DNA of 64,000 nt from Alloalcanivorax xenomutans. Lineage in GTDB: Bacteria; Pseudomonadota; Gammaproteobacteria; Pseudomonadales; Alcanivoracaceae. The position numbers were made by a program, and so were the translations under genes. The notes under the pieces are model-generated. The model worked only from the letters and a program-made list of their open reading frames with translations. It searched no databases and was not told the origin of the DNA. Below are positions 18,203 to 27,000 of the stretch, one piece after another (the first letter of the stretch is position 1; every line of letters starts with the position of its first letter). The stretch spans positions 62,001 through 126,000 of the forward strand of contig NZ_OBMO01000005.1 in the NCBI RefSeq assembly GCF_900217905.1. Direction: 5' to 3'.

Positions 18203-18349
18203 ATGAATAAATTATTATTATTCGCTGCAATACTATTTGTGTTAGTCGCTGGATTTTTTTGGCTGAAAGGCGAAATGAAAATTGATTCCTGTTTGGATAA
18301 TGGAGGTCGTTGGAATTATGAAACAAAATCCTGCGAATATTCTTCGTAG
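18203..18349 (+). CDS. 48-residue membrane-anchored ORF, candidate immunity protein of the Rhs toxin
   Basis: An ATG two bases after the Rhs stop opens a 48-codon frame. The product has an N-terminal transmembrane helix (LLLFAAILFVLVAGFFW) and a short tail with CLDNGGRWNYETKSCEY. The tail would face the periplasm or form a small disulfide-linked knob. CLD-GG-W-----C motifs are frequent in small accessory proteins of secretion and polymorphic-toxin loci. Immediate linkage, AT-rich composition matching the toxin tip, and membrane location make an immunity role likely; this is inference. The ribosome site is weak, suggesting coupling to the Rhs stop. Confidence 0.6.
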   Translation: MNKLLLFAAILFVLVAGFFWLKGEMKIDSCLDNGGRWNYETKSCEYSS

Positions 18350-18354
18350 GCTCT

Positions 18355-18400
18355 GGGGGGCAGGTCTTGCCTTGTGCCTTTCGAAGGGGTGAGGCTGGAA
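18355..18400. repeat. partial copy of an island-specific palindromic repeat
   Basis: GGGGGGCAGGTCTTGCCTT followed by TGTGCCTTTC resembles the left half of the elements at 18937 and 21854. The right half is missing or degraded. Confidence 0.4.
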
Positions 18401-18547
18401 TTTTTGTATAGATAAAGTAATGACTGGAGGAGCCACGGATGGCCAGACCGTTGCGCCTGGAGCTTCATACCCACTCTGAATCCTGTGGACAGAGGCCGGC
18501 TATAGATCTGATGGTTGTTTGTATTCTCGAAATCCAAAGGAAAAGGT

Positions 18548-18898
18548 ATGAATAGAGGAATATCGATCAGAACAGTATTGTTAGGGGCTTTACTTGTTTG
18601 TTCGATGACCGCCAGGGCAGAGCTGGTCTGGTCTGGCAATCTTGGCGTCTCTGAAATCATTACGGTGGATAACGGTGGCTTTCTGATTGGCTTTACGGCT
18701 CCGGTTGATCCCGCGTGTACGCAGTGGAGTACCAAACACCTCTGCGTGTATCCCGGCGAGCAGGGACTGACACTGGATGTCATTCCCTCCTATCTTGCTC
18801 TGGGGCTGAGCGCACTGACCACGGGAGCAGAGGTGAAGGCGCATTACGATAATGCTACTCCGCTCTGCTATGTGAAGTATCTCCAGATTGGTCGGTAG
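18548..18898 (+). CDS. small secreted protein downstream of the Rhs gene
   Basis: This is a 116-residue protein with a Sec signal (TVLLGALLVCSMTARA) and a mature part starting ELVWSGNLGVSEIITV. It contains three cysteines and ends with CYVKYLQIGR. The ATG at 18548 has an AAAGGAAAAGG ribosome site; an in-frame ATG at 18515 would put charged residues in front of the signal. No named family is recognised. Its pattern (short beta strands, FLIGFTAPVD, LALGLSALTTGAEVKAHY, terminal hydrophobic strand) parallels the 112-residue protein upstream of the Rhs gene and the one at 19601. Function unknown; possible secreted accessory or defence factors of the same island. Confidence 0.62.
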   Translation: MNRGISIRTVLLGALLVCSMTARAELVWSGNLGVSEIITVDNGGFLIGFTAPVDPACTQWSTKHLCVYPGEQGLTLDVIPSYLALGLSALTTGAEVKAHYDNATPLCYVKYLQIGR

Positions 18899-18936
18899 AA
18901 CCGGAGCAATACATCGTGAATGCGCTCGGGCTTTTA

Positions 18937-19009
18937 GGGGCGGGTCTTTCCACTTGCCTTTCTTGGCTGAGAAGGATGGCTGCAAAGCACCGGGCAAGAC
19001 CTGGCCCCC
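18937..19009. repeat. island-specific palindromic repeat, full copy
   Basis: A 73-base imperfect palindrome begins GGGGCGGGTCTTTCC and ends GGGCAAGACCTGGCCCCC, with TTGCCTTTCTTGGC in the left half. The ends are near reverse complements. A second full copy lies at 21854-21923 and a half copy at 18355. It differs from the GTGGGAGC repeats elsewhere in the window. Confidence 0.6.
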
Positions 19010-19057
19010 GTGGTGCTCTGTTGACGGTTACCTGAAATTATGGACGGGGCCATAGGT

Positions 19058-19495
19058 ATGTTCATTCGCATTTTTCTTTCTGTGCTCTTTGTATCTTTTG
19101 CTACGGGATGTACGACGATCGTACATAGTGATCTTGTTGGTGAGTGCAAAGTACTGGCATTTGATCAGAAGTTGTGGGTTGGCCGAGAGGAGGGGAGCGT
19201 TGGGCAGAATCTCATGACCTCTCTTCAGCAAGAAGAGATCATGTGGAGCAGAAAGAGTGTTGCAGGGATCGTAGAAAAAGGGACCAAAATCAGAGTTGAG
19301 AATGTCATTAGCGGGTGGAATGGCTCATCAGGAAGGTACTTGCGAGTACAAGTAAAAATATTGGATGGGCCATTTTCTGGAGTGGTTACAGATATTCCAG
19401 CTAAAGCTCCTTATCATCCTGGTCCTTCATGGGTGAATTTTACATTGGATCCAAACGAGCTGAGATTAGACCCTTATCTCCTCAAGGATTGTTAA
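19058..19495 (+). CDS. putative lipoprotein
   Basis: The 145-residue product begins MFIRIFLSVLFVSFATGC, a lipoprotein signal with a cysteine lipobox (ATGC), and continues with TTIVHSDLVGECKVL. The ATG at 19058 is chosen because the signal starts there; an in-frame ATG at 19040 would add six residues. The mature part has charged beta-rich sequence, for example RVENVISGWNG and RYLRVQVKILDGPFSG, and ends in a cysteine. No family is recognised. It lies in a run of small exported proteins after the Rhs gene, each with its own ribosome site and separated by 100-160 bases. Confidence 0.6.
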   Translation: MFIRIFLSVLFVSFATGCTTIVHSDLVGECKVLAFDQKLWVGREEGSVGQNLMTSLQQEEIMWSRKSVAGIVEKGTKIRVENVISGWNGSSGRYLRVQVKILDGPFSGVVTDIPAKAPYHPGPSWVNFTLDPNELRLDPYLLKDC

Positions 19496-19600
19496 AAAAG
19501 TACCCTGTTACCGCTTGGGGTCAGGGCTTATTCTGTGCTGGGGTTGAGCACGGAGTGCAAACCTGAGGCTTCATCGAGAGAATTTTTTTGGAGGTAGGAT

Positions 19601-19978
19601 ATGAAACGGATTGTTCTTTTTCTAGGTGTTTTCTTGGTGCCAGGACTGATCCAGGCCGGTGAGCCAACTTGTCATACCAGCACGGCGGCTCCTTACTGCT
19701 ACTATTTAGGTAAAGTGAAACAACTTTATATCAATGATAGTGGCGTAATGCTGCTTTACTTCGATACCCCGATGGCTTCTGGCGCGCCAGCGAGCGTTGG
19801 TATTGGCGGCGTGTCGAAATTCGTGGCGGGCGCGATTTCCTATAAGGACAAGCCGGAGTTTGCTTCCTACTTCTACAGCACGGCTCTGGCGGCTCAAACC
19901 ACAGGTAAAGACGTTAAGATTCAAATGAGGGGAACGGTTGGGGGATATTTAAAAATTGACCGTATATGGGTGGAGTGA
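19601..19978 (+). CDS. small secreted protein
   Basis: This is a 125-residue protein with signal peptide MKRIVLFLGVFLVPGLIQA and mature start GEPTCHTSTAAPYCYYLGKV. A good GGAGGTAGG ribosome site lies just upstream. The mature domain has GKVKQLYINDSGVMLLYFDTP and a terminal GGYLKIDRIWVE strand, which parallels the other two small secreted proteins flanking the Rhs gene. No family name can be given. It is convergent with the GFA-family gene; only 22 bases separate the two stops. Confidence 0.65.
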   Translation: MKRIVLFLGVFLVPGLIQAGEPTCHTSTAAPYCYYLGKVKQLYINDSGVMLLYFDTPMASGAPASVGIGGVSKFVAGAISYKDKPEFASYFYSTALAAQTTGKDVKIQMRGTVGGYLKIDRIWVE

Positions 19979-20000
19979 CCGGGAAGGCTCGCCAAATTCA

Positions 20001-20504
20001 TCAGGCGGGTCTGTGCCGCGTTTTTCGGTGTTGCCGGTCCTCCAACCCCAACCTCCGATGCCACTCGGCGATACTCTCCTCCGGATAGCCGTCAAAGCAT
20101 TTGTCGTTCTTTCCGGCTTCCACCTCCACCCAGTTGGCTTTGCTGTCCAGTAGCAGATGCACCCGTTCGGGCGGGATTGGCAGGTCGGTGTCGATGGCCG
20201 AGGCGAACGGGTGGACCAGTTCCGGCCAGCGTGGATCGAATACCCACAGGGCGCTGGCGCAGTGGTGGCAGAAGTGCCGTTCGCCAGGACTGGGTTCACC
20301 ATCAATGACGGCATGGTAGATGCTCTTATGCTCGGCGCCTTCCACGGAAAGCGTTTCGGCGCGGCCGCTGAGGTTGATGGCGTAGCCGCCACCGCCGGCG
20401 GTTTTGCGGCAGATGGAACAGTAGCAGCGCTGGTAGGGGTAAGGGTGTGGTGACTCGACGCTGAAATGTACCGCGCCGCAGTGGCAGGAACCGTGAAGCA
20501 ACAT
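20001..20504 (-). CDS. GFA family protein (glutathione-dependent formaldehyde-activating enzyme-like, CENP-V fold)
   Basis: The 167-residue zinc protein shows the GFA pattern: GSCHCGAVHFSV at the N-terminus, CYCSICRKTAGGGGYAIN about 20 residues on, and FCHHCASALW in the middle. These cysteines bind one or two zinc ions. Family members are carbon-sulfur lyase-like and most have no proven substrate. The ATG at 20504 has a GGGAGGG ribosome site; an upstream in-frame start at 20552 lacks one and would add 16 non-family residues. It is convergent with the small secreted protein gene and divergent from the broken hydrolase gene. Confidence 0.88.
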   Translation of the reverse strand: MLLHGSCHCGAVHFSVESPHPYPYQRCYCSICRKTAGGGGYAINLSGRAETLSVEGAEHKSIYHAVIDGEPSPGERHFCHHCASALWVFDPRWPELVHPFASAIDTDLPIPPERVHLLLDSKANWVEVEAGKNDKCFDGYPEESIAEWHRRLGLEDRQHRKTRHRPA

Positions 20505-20714
20505 GACTTTCCCTCCCGAGGTCCGGGCCGTCACTGACGATGGTGTCAGCACGGCAGGGGGTAATGCCGATGGCTATGGCACGAGGGTAAGTCGATCAAT
20601 CTGGACAGGCAATGGGAGAGCACGGAACTCCCCGGGTGAAGGAGCCTCCAACGTGATGAGGAAGGAAATGCCGTGTTTACCTTCTATACATTTTTCATCT
20701 GGGAGGAGAGTGCC

Positions 20715-21746
20715 ATGTCCATGGGGGCCCGATTCGTAGCAACGGGATTCGCTCTGTTCGCTTCGATTTTGTCCAGTTCCGGCGCCTGGGCGTCGGAAGG
20801 GGAGGCAGGAAACGCCGTTTATGACGGTGAGCTGTCCGGTTTCGACTACGCTTATCCGGTGAACCGGTTCGAATTTACTTCCCAAGGTGGGCCGATGCGG
20901 ATGGCTTATCTGGATGTCAAGCCGGAGACACCAAACGGGCGCACGGTGGTGCTGATGCACGGCAAGAATTTCTGCGCGGGCACTTGGGAGGGCACCATTG
21001 AGGCGCTCTCCGAGGCCGGGTATCGGGTGGTGGCGCCGGATCAGATCGGCTTTTGCAAATCCACCAAGCCCGAGAATTATCATTTCAGCTTTCATCAGTT
21101 GGCGGCCAACACCCATGCTTTGCTCGAGACGCTTGATATCGACAAGGTTACGGTGATGGGGCATTCCATGGGCGGCATGCTGGCCGTCCGTTATGCGCTG
21201 ATGTACCCGGATGGGGTGGAGTAGTTGGTGCTGGCCAATCCTATCGGATTGGAGGATTGGAAAGCGAAAGGCGTGCCGTATCAGGGCATCGACCAGGCCT
21301 ACCAGTCGGAATTGAAGAAGAGCGCGGAGGGCATCCGGGCGTATCAACAATCCACTTATTACGCCGGCCACTGGGAGCCGCGTTATGACCGCTGGGTGGA
21401 GATGCAGGCCGGGATGTATCGCGGCAAGGACCGGAAACGGGTGGCGTGGAATCAGGCGCTGACCTCCGACATGGTGTTCACGCAACCGGTGGTTTATGAG
21501 TTCAATCAGTTGCGGGTGCCGACTCTGTTGTTGATCGGCGAGCAGGACAACACGGCGATCGGCAAAGGGCTGGCCAGCGAGGAGGTTAAAAAGGAACTGG
21601 GCCGCTATGAGGTGCTGGGTGAGCAGGCCGCCGAGCGAATTCCCGATGCCACTTTGGTGGAGTTCCCGGAGCTGGGCCATTCTCCGCAGATTCAGGCGCC
21701 GGAGACGTTTCACAAGGCTCTGTTGGACGGGCTGAGCGAGCTGTAG
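20715..21746 (+). pseudogene. exported alpha/beta-hydrolase interrupted by an in-frame TAG
   Basis: The frame reads a signal peptide (TGFALFASILSSSGAWA), then a hydrolase domain with an oxyanion VVLMHGKNFCAGTW, the conserved DQIGFCKS, and the nucleophile elbow GHSMGG. At 21222-21224 a TAG interrupts the frame between YPDGVE and LVLANPIGLEDWK. The rest of the fold continues in the same frame, with the acid region LLIGEQDNTAIG and the catalytic histidine PELGHSPQIQAP, to 21746. One base change (CAG to TAG) explains it. The start has a GGGAGGAGAG ribosome site. Intact homologs are about 340 residues. It is probably inactive unless the amber codon is suppressed or is a sequencing error. Confidence 0.82.
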
Positions 21747-21853
21747 CGGACTCTGCTCGGGACAGGGCTGGTGCTGTGCCAGCGATCCTCAATGCCCTGG
21801 TGCCCCTGAATGGTTGGATTCGGATTACCTGGAGACCGATTGCCACGGCTAGC

Positions 21854-21923
21854 GGGGCGGTCTTGTGATTTGCTTTTCTTGGCCGGAAAGAAGGGCTGTG
21901 AGGTGCTGGGCAAGGTCCGCCCC
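21854..21923. repeat. island-specific palindromic repeat, full copy
   Basis: A 70-base element starts GGGGCGGTCTTGTG and ends GGGCAAGGTCCGCCCC. It shares TTGCTTTTCTTGGCCGG and AAGAAGGGCTG with the copy at 18937-19009. It lies in the 310-base gap between the broken hydrolase and the lipoprotein gene, where no gene is visible. Confidence 0.6.
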
Positions 21924-22056
21924 ATTGCCTTTTTGTGATGGCTGAACTTCTAAAAAGCGCATTCGTCAGGTGATACCATGACATCGATGCCATGCTACAT
22001 TTACGATTTAGAGCTACTACCTCCAATAAGCAATAAAAATTGGAAGGGCTATAATT

Positions 22057-23253
22057 ATGAAAGCAATCAGAAGGGTTTTGCCGTTCCTCGCATTGCTCCC
22101 CTCGCTAATGATCTCCGGGTGCCAAACGCCACGCCAGGCAGCGACCTCCGTGGAGGAGGCGTTGACGGATGAATGGAAGGCATCCGTGGTTTCCAGCAGA
22201 AGCAACATTGGCATGCGTACTGACATTGACATTCACACGCAACATATTTTCGTAAGAAATGATGGCTCTGCCTTGACCTCAGAGGTCATGGAAAAATTTG
22301 CTTCCCCCGTGGACTCCAAGAAAAACGGTGATCCGAAATTAGACTACGTATCAAGATGCAGGTCGTCATCAGGGTACTGCTTTAACATAGCCGTTTTCGG
22401 TAACAAGAACGTCAGCCACCATGTGCCATACGCCTTAGGGTTTGTTCCGAACTCAACCGCAGTCTACTTTGACATGGATGTCAGGTCTGATAGATATCCA
22501 GGCCGAATGATATTCGGGGAGAGGCAGAGAGGGATAAAGATCCTTGAGGGTGGCGCTGAAGTTCCCTTTGTTTGGTGGCAGTCATCGGCTGAAAAAGAAG
22601 TCGCTTTGTCTCAGGCTCTTATATACGCACGGGCGTATGATAGTGATGGATTAAATGCCTATCATGCCGCTAGAAAACGAGATGAGACTCTTGGCTCAGC
22701 CGGTAAAATTCTGGCCACTTCCAGTGCCGTGGCATTTGGCGCGGCTGGCATGGCTACCAACAGCATGACTCAAGAGCAGGCCGAAGATCTTGTCACGGGG
22801 GTTTACACGGGCGATGCGGAACAAACATTCAGTGCGTTTTCCAGTGATTCGGGTGCGAGCGCCGCGGGCGATGACTTCCGATTTGACGGCCTCCGGAATT
22901 TTACTGTAGACAGCTCAAGGCTGAGGGTATGCGTTTCCGATTATGAATGTGAGGATGGTGATAGAGTCAGTGTTTCGATCAACAATCAACCCATTTTCTA
23001 CAACCATGAAATTCTAAACACGCCCTCTTGTAGAAATGTCGATTTGAATGACCTGTCCAGCACGGGAACCGCTTTCTCAGGAGAGTCGTTTTCAATTAGG
23101 CTGATAGCAAACAATGGCACTGGATACAAAGGTCATTGCTCTCATAAAAATGTTAACACGGGAAAAATATCCATCTCTGGGGGAGGTGGTTCGGATCAAT
23201 GGAGCATTCGTGGAGGAGGAGGCACAAGCTCATCCGTTACGTTCATACCTTGA
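22057..23253 (+). CDS. large lipoprotein of unknown function
   Basis: The 398-residue protein has a lipoprotein signal ending LMISGC. The first part (to about residue 190) has no recognised motif. A short hydrophobic Gly/Ala stretch (SSAVAFGAAGMATNSM) lies near residue 225. The C-terminal third, from LRVCVSDYECEDGDRVSVSI to the Gly-rich end SIRGGGGTSSS, has four or more cysteines and looks like a beta-sandwich domain that ends many secreted proteins. The gene is AT-richer than the core genes and lies at the end of the Rhs island. A role in the envelope is inferred; no function can be assigned. Confidence 0.65.
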   Translation: MKAIRRVLPFLALLPSLMISGCQTPRQAATSVEEALTDEWKASVVSSRSNIGMRTDIDIHTQHIFVRNDGSALTSEVMEKFASPVDSKKNGDPKLDYVSRCRSSSGYCFNIAVFGNKNVSHHVPYALGFVPNSTAVYFDMDVRSDRYPGRMIFGERQRGIKILEGGAEVPFVWWQSSAEKEVALSQALIYARAYDSDGLNAYHAARKRDETLGSAGKILATSSAVAFGAAGMATNSMTQEQAEDLVTGVYTGDAEQTFSAFSSDSGASAAGDDFRFDGLRNFTVDSSRLRVCVSDYECEDGDRVSVSINNQPIFYNHEILNTPSCRNVDLNDLSSTGTAFSGESFSIRLIANNGTGYKGHCSHKNVNTGKISISGGGGSDQWSIRGGGGTSSSVTFIP

Positions 23254-23285
23254 TCGCAGGATGCTGGGGCGGGCTAGCGATGTGG

Positions 23286-23626
23286 TCAATGCACGCCAAA
23301 AAATGGCTCTCGCGGATGGTCCTGTAGCAAGCCGCCGCCAGTGATCAGAATCGCCCCGTGCTCCGAGGCCAGGAAGCCCAGAGATGATTATCGCCGGGGT
23401 CGGATGCTTCTCCACCTATTCCGGATGAGGGCTCGTGCCAAGCCGCATTGACCGTGATAACCGTCAAATGATCATCAATCTCGGATTCCTTCAGACCATG
23501 CAGGTGCGCCGGCTTCGGCCTTAGTAATACGGTCCTGTATTCCCGTAATAGGGCAGGGGAAATCAAGTAAATAATACCTCCTGCCAACATGGCATCGACG
23601 ATGCGTGCCGTTGCGCCCGGGTTTCT
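23286..23626 (-). pseudogene. PIN-domain (VapC-like) toxin remnant with frameshift
   Basis: Minus-strand sequence encodes ATARIVDAMLAGGIIYLISP, then LLREYRTVLLRPK and SDPGDNHLW, a good match to the middle and second half of PIN_3 family toxin ribonucleases. After LW the frame is lost; reading one base over continues with FLASEHGAILITGGG and a stop at 23286-23288. A single lost base near 23379 explains it. The N-terminus with the first catalytic aspartate is absent; a stop at 23627-23629 closes the frame. The gene is therefore broken at both ends. An antitoxin-like frame overlaps upstream. Confidence 0.6.
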
Positions 23627-23793
23627 TCAACGGCAAGACTCAGTGCTTCTTCTTCGTCGAATTGTGCGTTGGCTCTCGCTTTCGCTACCAGAGCGCGGGC
23701 ATCCGTCAGCGGTATGATGCTTCTAAGGCTGGAAGGCCCGGAATCGGAAGAGGGTTTCCGACCAGGGGAACCGGAGGCATCGGGGCCGTTCAT
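23563..23793 (-). pseudogene. possible antitoxin remnant next to the PIN-domain pseudogene
   Basis: A 76-codon frame on the minus strand contains DARALVAKARANAQFDEEEA followed by LSLAVEETRAQR, which resembles the short helical antitoxins that precede PIN_3 toxins. Its end runs out of frame into the toxin sequence (SSMPCWQEVLF), as if a deletion had joined the antitoxin's 3' part to the toxin's middle. The N-terminal 25 residues are low-complexity and unconvincing. It may not be expressed. The following 297 bases up to smc hold no visible gene. Confidence 0.35.
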
Positions 23794-24090
23794 GACAAAT
23801 GCTCGCTGGCGTGATCCAGCGCTTAGTATCGGAGCAGGGGGCCGGCGGGTCTGTCGGCCAAATCGGAAAGGTCTGTAGGCCCGGCCCGCAAGAGGGCGTA
23901 AGCCATGCCTTTATGAATATGTGTTTTTATGCACATGGAAGAGTTTGAGAGCTCATCCTCCCCCCTACGCCCTTTGTGTGATGAATTCAGGGCGGCATGT
24001 CGCTAGACTAACCGGTTTAAACAGTTTGTCCGTGGCTGGCGATGGCGTGGCCGGGCAGGGACGGTTCGCGGGAAGCGAGTAGCGCACTCT

Positions 24091-27000
24091 ATGAGACTGA
24101 AAAGCATCAAGCTGGCGGGGTTCAAGTCGTTCGTGGATCCCACGACGGCCCTGTTCCCGGATAACCTCACCGCCGTGGTGGGGCCCAATGGCTGTGGCAA
24201 GTCCAATATCATCGACGCCGTGCGCTGGGTAATGGGGGAGTCCTCCGCCAAGCATTTGCGCGGCGAGTCCATGGCGGACGTGATCTTCAACGGCTCCAAC
24301 TCCCGCAAACCGGTGGCGCAGGCCTCCATCGAGCTGGTGTTCGACAACGCCGAGGGCAAGATCCAGGGCGAGTACGGCAAGTTCAGCGAAATCTCGGTGC
24401 GGCGCCTGGTGACCCGGGACGGTCAGTCCAATTACTTCCTCAACGGCGCCAAGTGCCGCCGCAAGGACATCTCCGATATCTTCATGGGCACCGGTCTCGG
24501 CCCCCGCAGTTACGCCATTATCGAGCAGGGCATGATCTCCCGGTTGATCGAGGCGAAGCCGGAAGAGTTGCGGGTGTACATCGAGGAGGCCGCGGGCATT
24601 TCCAAGTACAAGGCCCGCCGCCGTGAGACCGAGAACCGCATGCGCCGCACCCGGGAGAACCTGGAGCGCCTGACCGACATTCGTGAGGAACTGGAACGGC
24701 AACTGGAGCGCCTCAGCCGTCAGGCCGCCGCGGCGGAGAAATACAAACAGTACAAGGAAGAGGAGCGCCACAAGAGCGCTCAGCTCAAAGCCTTGCGCTG
24801 GCAGGGCCTGGATCACCAGGTCAAGCAGTTGGACCACGTGATCGGCGAGTTGGACGTGAGCATGGAGGCCAAGGTGGCCGAGCAGCGCCACGTGGACGCC
24901 GAGATCGAGCGGCTGCGCGAAGGGCATAACGAGGCGCAGGAGCACTTTAATCAGGTTCAGCAGCACTTTTATGCGCTCGGCGCCGAGGTGGCGCGGCTGG
25001 AGCAGAGCATCCAGCATCAGCGCGAGCGCCATCAGCAATTGCATGAAGAGTTCGAGCAGGTTCGGGCCAGCTGGAAAGAGGCCGATGAACACCAGCGGCT
25101 GGACGGCGAAAAGCTGGCCATGCTGGAGGAACAGCTGGCGGAGCTTGAACCGCGGCTGGAAGAGAGCGGCGAGCTGCAGGACAGCGCCACCGAGACGCTG
25201 ACCCTGGCCGAGGAGGCCATGCAGGAGTGGCAGCAGGAGTGGGAGACCTTCAATAACCGGGCCGGCGAGTCACGCCGCCAGGCGGAGGTGGAACAGTCCC
25301 GCATCCAGCATCTGGAGAAATCCATCGAGCGCCTGCGCGACCGTATGGGACGGCTCGAAAAGGAGCAGGAATCCCTGGACTCCGGCCCGCTGGCCACCGA
25401 GATGCGTGAGCTTCAGGAGCAGGTGGCCGAACTGCAGATGCAGCGCGAAGAGAGCGAGATGAGCAGTGAGCGGCTGCAGGAAGAGATCAACCAACTGCGC
25501 CGCCAGAACGGGGATCGCGGCCGGGAACTGGATGAAGCCCGCGAGCGGCTGCAAACCCTGCGTGGCCGCCATACCTCCCTGGAGGCGCTGCAGAAGGCGG
25601 CCATGGGCGATGACGGCGCGGTGAGTGAATGGCTCACCCGCCACGAACTGGACGACCATCCGCGCCTGGCGGACCGTATCAACGTGGCCGAGGGCTGGGA
25701 AAAAGCGGTGGAAGCGGTGCTCGGCGATGCCCTGCAGGCGGTGGCCGTGGAAGGCCTGGACCAGGTCGGCGACTGGCTGGCGGACCTCACCCATGGCCGT
25801 GTCGCCATGGTCCAGCCGGGTTCGGACGCCGCCGCCGGCGGCTATACCGGAAAAACAGGCACGCCGTTGCGGGACAAGGTCTCCGGCAATGCTCCGGAAG
25901 GGCTGCTGGCCGGGGTTTACGCGGTGGAAGATCTGCCCGGAGCGCTGTCCCTGCGAGGGCAATTGAGTCCCGGTGAGTCGGTAGTCACCCGTGACGGCAT
26001 CTGGCTGGGGCCGGATTGGCTGCGTGTAGTGCGGGAAGAGGACCAGGAAGCGGGCATTCTGGAACGCCGCCGGCAGCTGGAAGCGCTGGAAGAGCAGATC
26101 GAAACCCTGACCACCACGGTGGAAGACCTCAAGGCGCGGCTGGAAGAGAACCGCGAGCAGGTGGCGGCGCTGGAGGAAGAGCGCGAGGAAGCCCAGCGCC
26201 AGGGCAGCCGGCTGAGCCGGGAACTGGGCGAGGTCAACGCCCAGGTCAGTGCCCGCCAGGTGCGCCTGGAGCAGATCACCATGCGCCAGGAACGGCTTGG
26301 CCGCGAGCTGGAGGAAACCCGCGGTCAGCTCGAACAGGAACAGGAACAGATCAAGGAAGCGCGGACGGTGCTGGCGGAAGCCCTGGACGCCATGGAGCAG
26401 GACTCCGGCGAGCGCGAGGCGCTGCTGTCGCGGCGCGACGATTACCGTCTGCGTCTGGATGACGCGCGGCAACAGGCGCGGCAGCATCGCGACCAGGCTC
26501 ATCAACTGGCCATGGAGGCCCAGGGGGCCCGTACCCAGGCGGATGCCCTGCGTCAGAACCTGGCCCGTCTGGAAGGGCAGGTGGCCAGCCTGGCCGAGCG
26601 CAAGGCGCTGCTGGAAAGCCAGCTCAGCGAGGGCGGCGACGACCTCGGCCTGGAGCTGCAACAGCAGCTGGAAGAAAAACTGGAGCTGCGCCTGGAGGCG
26701 GAGCAAAAGCTGGCCGACGCCCGCCGGAAGCTGGAAGAGGTGGAACACCAGATGCGCGATCTGGAAGGCCGCCGTGGCCAGTTCGAGCGCCAGGCCCAGG
26801 AAGTGCGTGACGCCATCAGCCAGAAGCGCATGCTCTGGCAGGAGTTGAGCACCCGCCGGCAGACCGTGGCCGAGCAGCTTGGCGAGCAGCATTTCGATCT
26901 GGAAACGGTACTCGCCAATCTGCCGGAGGACGCCAACGAACAGGCCTGGAACCAGGACCTGGAGCAGATCGCCCAGCGCATCGCCCGGCTCGGTCAGATC

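Noticed and set aside
23114-23344. 76-codon plus-strand ORF overlapping the lipoprotein gene's end
   Set aside because: It overlaps the real frame and then the PIN pseudogene antisense; no ribosome site or motif.
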